From: Vulcanisaeta sp. JCM 16159 | GTDB lineage: Archaea; Thermoproteota; Thermoprotei; Thermoproteales; Thermocladiaceae | Assembly (NCBI RefSeq): GCF_001316265.1 | Contig: NZ_BBDN01000004.1 | Location: forward strand, 62,001 to 126,000 | DNA: 64,000 nucleotides | Direction of reading: 5' to 3' | Shown: in pieces, positions 58,475 through 64,000 of the stretch | Position numbering within the stretch: position 1 is the stretch's first letter | Layout of the letters: each line of letters starts with the position of its first letter | Program-made: the position numbers and the translations under genes | Notes under the pieces: model-generated | Databases searched by the model: none | What the model was told of the DNA's origin: nothing | The model's input: only the letters and a program-made list of their open reading frames with translations

Positions 58475-58680
58475 ATGAGATCGCGCATACTCCTTGGCTT
58501 TGTCGGTGGTGCTTCTTGGGGATTTCCCTGATTACGCATTATGTCGTGCCTGCCGCGTCTCTCCCCATGAACCACGTGAGTGCTTATTACTCCCTAGTTC
58601 ACTCCCTCTCCGTGCTTGGTAGGCTTCTTGATAGGGTTAGGGTCTTCGGCGTTTGGGGATTTACCCATAGAACTTCGTGA
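58475..58680 (+). pseudogene. Broken short ORF beside CRISPR leader
   Basis: MRSRILLGFVGGASWG, then after a break near 58528, SLITHYVVPAASLP and LVHSLSVLGRLLDRVRV, ending HRTS. The start (hydrophobic strand, Gly-rich turn, Trp, then a Tyr and Ser-rich helix) resembles the beginning of CARF-domain Csx1-type proteins, but the match is weak and the frame stops quickly. If real it is a remnant of a CRISPR ancillary gene. The 58254-58474 stretch before it is A/C-rich and shows nothing convincing. Confidence 0.28.
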
Positions 58681-58921
58681 CCGGCCCCAGGAGGTTAGGG
58701 GGTTAGCCTCGAGTACTTACCCACGGCATCCCATGTTAATGTCGTTGGAACAAACTCGTTTTTGAGAAACAGAATGATAACGCGAGAACAATATTACCTA
58801 TGTCGCAAACACCGTCGGAACAGGCACACAACATGAACAAACACGAAGTTTAAAGTTCCAACAAAAACCAAGAGAAGGGGGTAGATAATGCTTATAAAGG
58901 GCCTAATAAAGTAACGCCTTG
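58681..58921 (+). promoter_or_regulatory. CRISPR leader region
   Basis: No convincing gene. An AT-rich purine-dominated end contains CTTATAAAGG (about 58891-58900), a TATA box 22-30 bases before the first repeat, so the array is probably transcribed rightwards. The intact repeats lie next to this side and the degenerate ones at the far end, consistent with leader polarity. Confidence 0.55.
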
Positions 58922-59301
58922 GTAGATTTCAATAGAATATTGAAAGATCTTCTCCGGGAGTCCCAGGGGGCTCTGGGTAATCGCGGGCGGGTAGATTTCA
59001 ATAGAATATTGAAAGCTTTCCGGCAGGTAGGCAATGCCTTCACCCACCCTTGTATAAGTCTGTAGATTTCAATAGAATATTGAAAGAAAAAAAGCATGCC
59101 GATGACAGTGAAGTAATTATTACTAACCATCGTAGATTTCAATAGAATATTGAAAGTTGATATTCATCAAGACAATCCCTAACGACCCATCGGACTACGC
59201 AATAGAGGATTTCAATATAATATTGAAAGTTTACCCCCTGTAGTATGTACCACCCACACCTCTTGCCTCTTACTAGGAAGATTTCAATAGAATATTGAAA
59301 G
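58922..59301 (+). CRISPR. CRISPR array, six 25-bp repeats, five spacers
   Basis: Repeats start at 58922, 58990, 59062, 59132, 59205 and 59277. The first four are identical, consisting of GTAGA then TTTCAATA-GAA-TATTGAAA then G. The fifth differs at three positions and the sixth at one. Spacers are 43, 47, 45, 48 and 47 bases and unrelated to one another. The repeat contains a perfect 8-base hairpin with a 3-base loop, and ends ATTGAAAG as many crenarchaeal repeats do. No cas gene is in the window. Confidence 0.95.
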
Positions 59302-59510
59302 TGAAGGCAGCTTATCGATTACATAAGACCTACGGTGACATGGGCTAGGTCAAGTTAAAGAAACACACAGAATCTGCGGTCAGGGCCTGTGAAGTACTAA
59401 GGTGAGTGTTCAATGATGCGACGAGTGAGGGCAGCGAAAAGATCGTGAAGAAGATCACCAAGGTAATGACGAAAACAGGCAAAACTGCCCAAACCCACAG
59501 GCCGAAATAA
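59302..59510 (+). other. Degenerate coding-like stretch after CRISPR array
   Basis: One frame reads VKAAYRLHKTYGDMG, stop, VKLKKHTESAVRACEVLR, stop, VFNDATSEGSEKIVKKITK to a TAA at 59508. The composition is protein-like and Lys-rich but two stops interrupt it and no family is recognised. It may be a decayed gene or chance. Confidence 0.2.
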
Positions 59511-59543
59511 CTAAAACAAGACCTTAACCCTCGTCGAACGTGG

Positions 59544-59636
59544 AGCCCCGGCGGATTCGAACCCGGGAAGATTGGGTGTCCGCGTTAGAAACTGAACGCT
59601 GCAGCCCAACGCCTTAGGCCGCTCGGCCACCGGGGC
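59544..59636 (-). tRNA. tRNA-Cys (anticodon GCA) with 21-nt intron
   Basis: Acceptor GCCCCGG/CCGGGGC with discriminator U and a CCA following in the DNA (59541-59543). Anticodon stem TTGGG/CCCAA. The loop is interrupted by 21 bases at the canonical 37/38 site; a bulge-helix-bulge is visible: central helix CTGC/GCGG, 3-base bulges AGC and ACA, inner helix GTT/AAC. After splicing the loop reads CTGCAGA. The T-stem lacks one C (CCGGG against CC-G), probably a base-calling loss. Confidence 0.82.
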
Positions 59637-59859
59637 ATTATTATGTGTTTGCACGGGAGATTTAAGCCTTTCGGTAAGTTCAATATTAGATTAAGTAGGT
59701 TTTTATCCTTTGTAATTCGAATCAAGTTCTATTAATGCCCTAATTAATCATTCCCTCCCTTTTCTCATTACTTGTTTCAGTCAAGGCTGAATTCATCACT
59801 TGTCAGGGCAGGGGTTTCACCATCAGTGAGATTTAGTGCGGTGGTTCCCATTTAAATTA

Positions 59860-61275
59860 TTACTTGATTTTGTTTATTAATTCATTCCTTATTTCCTTAC
59901 CAAGTTTCATGAGTGTACCCCATGCCGCGAGTACGCCCGTGGCCGCCGCCACGTTTATGCCCCTGGAAAGCCCTGCTCCGTCTCCTGCAGCGAATACACC
60001 ATCTACCGTGGTCTCCATGAACCTATTAACTACTGCCCTCATGCTGTAGTACTTAATCTCCGGTGCGTAGAGTAGGGTGTACTTTGAGGCTAGTCCAGGT
60101 ATTACGTTGTCAACCCTGTGGAGGAACTCCATTAGGTTATCGAGTACCCTATGTGGCAGCGCCATACCAATGTCGCCTGGCGTCACGATTTTCATGGTGG
60201 GTTCGATGACGTTTCTCCTGATCCTATCCCACGTGGACCTCCTACCATCCTCGAGATCACCAAGTCTCTGGATTATTGGCCTACCGCCGCCTAATTTCGT
60301 GGCTAGCCTCGCAATTGACTTGCCATACTCAATCGTGTCCTCCATTGGTCCGTGAGCCTAATTGACGTCAGTAATGCGAAGTTCGTGTTGTTGCTCCTCC
60401 TATCCACGTAGGTCTCTCCATTAACGCCAACCGTACCATCGTCATACCTCTCCATGACTACGAAGCCCCCTGGGTTAACGCAGAATGTCCTGACCTTGTC
60501 GTCATGGGACTTCGTGTACATTATGATCTTTGGGTCCATGTATAGATTAGTCACTGGGTCCATGACGTACTTGGGGACCTCAACCCTAACACCAACATCT
60601 AGTGGGTTAGGCATTAACTCAACGCCCAACCTCCTCGCCTCATCCCTAAACCACTCAGCCCCAGCCCTGCCAGGCGCCATGATTATGGTCTTAGCTCGAT
60701 AATGCCCCTCCTGGTCTTCAGTATGAAGTGCCCATTACTCTTCTCGACATGCTCAACCGCGGTACCAATGGCGAATTTAATGCCGGCCTCGGTTAGGTAA
60801 GATACAAAGTTCTCAATGACCCTTGTGGAGCCATCAGTACCAATATGCCTCTGTCTAATGGGCACGAGTTGAGCACCAACCCGAGCCAGCGACCTCTGAT
60901 ACTCCTCGAAGGTAGGTCCCTTGGGCTCGAAAACCCTGTCCTGAGGCGCCCCAAACTTCAGGAATACATTATCGATATAGTCAATGAGTAGGCTAGCTGA
61001 GTTCCAACTATTTAGGATTTCCTGAAGATCGCCACCAATGTCAGGCCTTAGATTAATGATGCCACTACTGAATAGCCCCGCACCGCCAATGCCATGGGTT
61101 ATGTGGCACGGCACGCACACGCACTTCCCAATCCTGGCCAAGGGGCAATGTCTCTGCCTAGCATGTAGCCCTTATCAATCAATAAAACACTCACATCCCT
61201 CGCATTCTCCACAATCTCATACGCCGCAAACAGGCCTGCTGGGCCGCCGCCTACTATGGCTACGTCGTAGATCAC
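59860..61275 (-). CDS. FAD-dependent dehydrogenase of COG2509 type (three frame breaks)
   Basis: Uncharacterised flavoprotein. GTG 61275 gives [21 protein letters not shown], the FAD-binding fold; after breaks near 61140, 60690 and 60350 the protein contains [55 protein letters not shown] and the FAD end [24 protein letters not shown]. About 471 residues. It overlaps the purA stop, being cotranscribed after purA. Physiological role unknown. Confidence 0.78.
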
Positions 61276-62285
61276 GGGCCCATCACCTCACGCCTCATGT
61301 CGATCATGTCCATGGAATCCTCCCCAGTCCCTATTAACGTGATTGGGACCCTCAACACCTCACTGACATTCTCAAGCCACCTCCTCGCCTCAACAGGTAA
61401 GTCACCCCACCTCCTCCTGCCGCGGGCGTCTGGGAATAATACGTCGAACTTCGTAATGGCTATTTGAGTCGGCCTATTAAGCATGACAGCCCTCCTAGCG
61501 AGGTCCATGTTAAATGGCGCGGCGCGCCTGGGCCTGCCCGTGACCGTGCCCCTCTCAGCCCAACCCCTGGCAATGACCTCCTCCATACTCAACTCACCGG
61601 GTAATTCACCAGCCCCAACCCTAGTAACATACGCCTTAAACACAAGGACAATGTCGCTAACGAGCCTCGGGCTAACCCCAACCTCACTAATCACGCCGGC
61701 TGCGTGGTGTCCCTGGAGGTTACGAATGTACGTACCGTGATAAAGGCTTAGGAACGTCCCCTGTGTGCCCTCAATAATTACCTCGCCACCCCTATCCAAC
61801 TCCTCATTGACCTCCCTACTAACGTCAGTTATTAATTCCCTGAGCTCCGGGAAATCCTTAGCCGTCTTCAAAACCCTTAATACCCTATCAACCATTGCCG
61901 CACCCACGCCCTGACCCGTTGAACCAATGACCTTCATCAAGTACTCATTACTCCTCTCACTCTCCACGTGCCTATCCTCAATAACGCCGGCATTAGCGTC
62001 AACCCAAACCCTACCCCTACTGCCTATCTCCTCGATCTCCCTGAACAAAACATCAATCTTAAGTAACGCGCCCGGCGCTATCATGAGTTTCGTTGTTTCA
62101 CTAATGAAGCATGAGGGTAATATCCTAAGCTTCCAAGTCCTCCCATTGTAATTAACCGTGTGGCCGGCATTTATGGAGCCCGTCCTAACGCAAATGCCCG
62201 GTTTATCCGCAAGACCTAGGTAGGACACTACCTTGCCCTTACCCTCATCGCCAAACCATCCACCAACAACAACCGTTAGCGGCAC
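61272..62285 (-). CDS. purA: Adenylosuccinate synthetase
   Basis: Condenses IMP with aspartate using GTP in AMP synthesis. 337 residues, the short archaeal length; N-terminal VVVGGWFGDEGKGKVVSYL, RTGSINAGHTVNYNG, STGQGVGAAMVDRV, and EGTQGTFLSLYHGTY. Complete open frame. purB is divergent about 110 bases away, so purine genes share a regulatory region. Confidence 0.94.
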   Translation of the reverse strand: MPLTVVVGGWFGDEGKGKVVSYLGLADKPGICVRTGSINAGHTVNYNGRTWKLRILPSCFISETTKLMIAPGALLKIDVLFREIEEIGSRGRVWVDANAGVIEDRHVESERSNEYLMKVIGSTGQGVGAAMVDRVLRVLKTAKDFPELRELITDVSREVNEELDRGGEVIIEGTQGTFLSLYHGTYIRNLQGHHAAGVISEVGVSPRLVSDIVLVFKAYVTRVGAGELPGELSMEEVIARGWAERGTVTGRPRRAAPFNMDLARRAVMLNRPTQIAITKFDVLFPDARGRRRWGDLPVEARRWLENVSEVLRVPITLIGTGEDSMDMIDMRREVMGP

Positions 62286-62395
62286 TTTTTAACATATGAT
62301 ATTAACACTTATTTAAATATTGCCCCAATAGGCAGGTGTAATACAAGTCATCATTGTTAAATAAGTTTTTTTAAATAACAGTACGAATAGGCACC

Positions 62396-63711
62396 GTGGG
62401 CTACATATCACCGCTGGATGATAGGTACTACGATGAATTAAGGGATTACGCGGCTGCGGTTTCCGAGAGGGCATTCGTTAAGTATAGACTGAGGGTCGAG
62501 ATTCTATACCTAGACTTTATAGTTAATGTATTGAGCAGGGTAGGCTTACTGAAGCCCCTTGGCGATGAGGAGAGGATGAGGCTTTTATCATTGAGTTTTA
62601 GTGATAATGACTATACACTGTTTAAGGAGATGGAAAATAGGCTTGGTCATGATGTAAAGGCTGTTGAGTACTTATTAAGGGAGAAATTGAGCGGCGTAGG
62701 TCTCGGCAATATTACGCACTTGGCGCATTTAGGCTTGACCTCTGAGGATGTGAATAATCTAGCCTTGGGGTCCTCATTAGGATTGCCATTTATAGATACT
62801 TAATGCCTGAGTTGGCCATGTTATTGAACGTACTGATGAACCTTATGGAAAAGTACGCCGACCTACCAATGCTTGGGAGGACTCATGGACAGCCAGCAAC
62901 ACCAACAACCCTTGGTAAGGAGATTGCATACCACGCCTGCAGGTTAACCTACTGGCTTGGTGTGACCACCGACATTAAGTTGCAGGGCAAAGTTTCAGGA
63001 GCTACCGGCTCAATGGCGAGCTTCCCAATGATTAGCAGGGACATTGATTGGATTGATGAGTTGAGCAGGTTCGTTAGAGAACTTGGCTTCGAACCCGCGA
63101 TAGCCACAACCCAAATATTACCACCCGACTCAGTGGCTCACTTGCTAACGTCCACTGGACTAATGTCCCAGGCACTCATTAACCTAGCCCAGGACCTGTG
63201 GATGTACAACATGCTCGGTTACATACATGTCCGTGGTAAACCAATAGGCTCATCCACAATGCCTCACAAGGTCAATCCAGTGGACCTAGAGAATGCCGAG
63301 GGTAATCTGAAGCTCGGTTCCTCAATACTTATGGAGATAAGTAGGCATATCCAAGTGAGTAGGCTTCAGAGGGATTTAAGTGACTCAACCATTAAGAGGA
63401 ATATTGGGCTTGGTATTGGCCACGTGATCCTTGGGGTAAGGAGGCTGAATGCCGTATTGAGTAGCGTCGACGTTGATGAGGACGCCATAAGCAGGGATTT
63501 AAATGATCATTGGGAGGTGCTCAGTGAGGCTGTCCAGGTTAGGCTTAGGGCATTGGGCATGGCCGACGCCTATGAAAGGGCGCTAGCAATATTCAGGGGG
63601 TCCAGAATGGGTGCGGAGGATTATGGAAGGGCACTGGGTGAATTAGGTGTTAATGATGATACCCTGCGTGCATTGAGCCAGGTAAATACATTGGTTATGC
63701 CAGGGAGTTAA
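62396..63711 (+). CDS. purB: Adenylosuccinate lyase (one frame break)
   Basis: Cleaves adenylosuccinate to AMP and SAICAR to AICAR. GTG 62396 (GYISPLDDRYYDEL); LGLTSEDVNNLAL, GRTHGQPATPTTLGKE (catalytic His) and GSSTMPHKVNPVDLENAEG (fumarase-superfamily signature) are present. A missing or extra base near 62790-62803 separates residues 1-133 from the rest. About 438 residues. Confidence 0.93.
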
Positions 63712-63713
63712 CC

Positions 63714-64000
63714 ATGAACTGCGTGAACCATTGTAAATACGTGTTGGAGGTAGTTAAGTCCAGGGTAAATTATGAGGTAAATACGATGAAGTCCCTCGGA
63801 TTCCTGGAACAGTAATATTGCTTAACATGTTTAATTAAAATAACTCAGCAATAATTAAAGCCGTTAATGAACATGGTTATGTGCAGAGCAATAAGTATGA
63901 ATTGAGGGAGAGGTTGTTGGGCATTACCGTGAGGGAGTTGGACATGGTGATAGTGGATAATGAGCGTACATTTAGATTGATGATTAAGAGCGATGATGAT
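63714..64000 (+). CDS. Possible gene running off the window
   Basis: ATG 63714 (MNCVNHCKYVLEVVKSRVN) opens a short frame of 33 codons; a different frame from about 63855 (AIIKAVNEHGYVQSNKYELRE ... IVDNERTFRLMIKSD) is open to the window end. Together they could be one broken gene after purB, but no family is recognised and no start for the second part is clear. Confidence 0.25.

Overview
The window looks like chromosome of a thermophilic, probably acidophilic, sulfate-reducing crenarchaeon of the Vulcanisaeta/Caldivirga group (Thermoproteales). Archaeal traits are eL39, eL44 and eS27, aIF2-alpha, TFS, PCNA, PriS/GINS, Nop10, an STT3-type oligosaccharyltransferase, A-type ATP synthase subunits, TATA boxes about 25 nt before start codons (leaderless genes) and a tRNA intron with a bulge-helix-bulge motif. 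PaREP1 proteins and a complete sat/apr/dsr set narrow it to sulfate-reducing Thermoproteales. The genus is inferred; no ribosomal RNA gene is present.

Layout. 1-5.7 kb: peptide ABC transporter (minus). 5.7-11.7 kb: information processing (eL39, PDCD5, eS19, TFS, PCNA, PriS, GINS, eL44, eS27, aIF2-alpha, Nop10). 11.7-18.2 kb: AglB/STT3, galactose mutarotase, tRNA-Arg, a PaREP1 protein and two TauE/SafE permeases. 18.3-23.2 kb: P-type proton ATPase, two tandem paralogues of an unrecognised family and a divergent winged-helix gene. 23.2-42.6 kb: sulfate-reduction island with siroheme genes (dsrN/cbiA-like, cobA), Cys-cluster regulator 1, sat, aprA, aprB, aprM, Cys-cluster regulator 2, two dsrMK modules, dsrE, dsrAB and dsrC. 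42.6-50.4 kb: HEPN/MNT pair, aldo-keto reductase, ATP synthase subunits C and H, PsiE, a fused siroheme decarboxylase and an RNA m5C methylase. 50.6-57.4 kb: galK-galT, thioredoxin reductase, a winged-helix/tetrapyrrole-methylase-like protein, and DUF1641-SQR-TusA-DsrE. 57.4-59.7 kb: accessory patch with PaREP1, a broken ORF, a six-repeat CRISPR array without cas genes and an intron-bearing tRNA-Cys. 59.9-64 kb: FAD dehydrogenase, purA, purB.

How it fits together. Sat activates sulfate to APS, AprBA (apparently anchored by AprM, with no Qmo genes in the window) makes sulfite, and DsrAB with DsrC and membrane DsrMK reduce it to sulfide. CobA and a CbiA/DsrN-like amidotransferase would supply amidated siroheme, and AhbAB would divert siroheme to haem for the DsrM cytochromes. 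SQR, TusA and DsrE handle sulfide and sulfane sulfur, TauE permeases could export sulfite or related anions, and the proton ATPase fits an acidic habitat.

The least expected signal is regulatory. A short oriented motif, YGTGDAATAA, often inside a CCAC...GTG inverted repeat, lies 20-50 nt upstream of the apr, dsrMK (twice), dsrE, dsrA, dsrC, cobA, proton-ATPase and unknown-paralogue genes. A second palindrome, GTGCA-A/T-TGCAC, lies just upstream of the TATA boxes of both Cys-cluster regulators and of the SQR-cluster dsrE.

Caveat. Some twenty to thirty otherwise intact genes, including essential single-copy ones, carry one or more single-base frame breaks, and a tRNA lacks one T-stem base. This is best explained by uncorrected indel errors, so such genes are annotated over their full span with the breaks noted.
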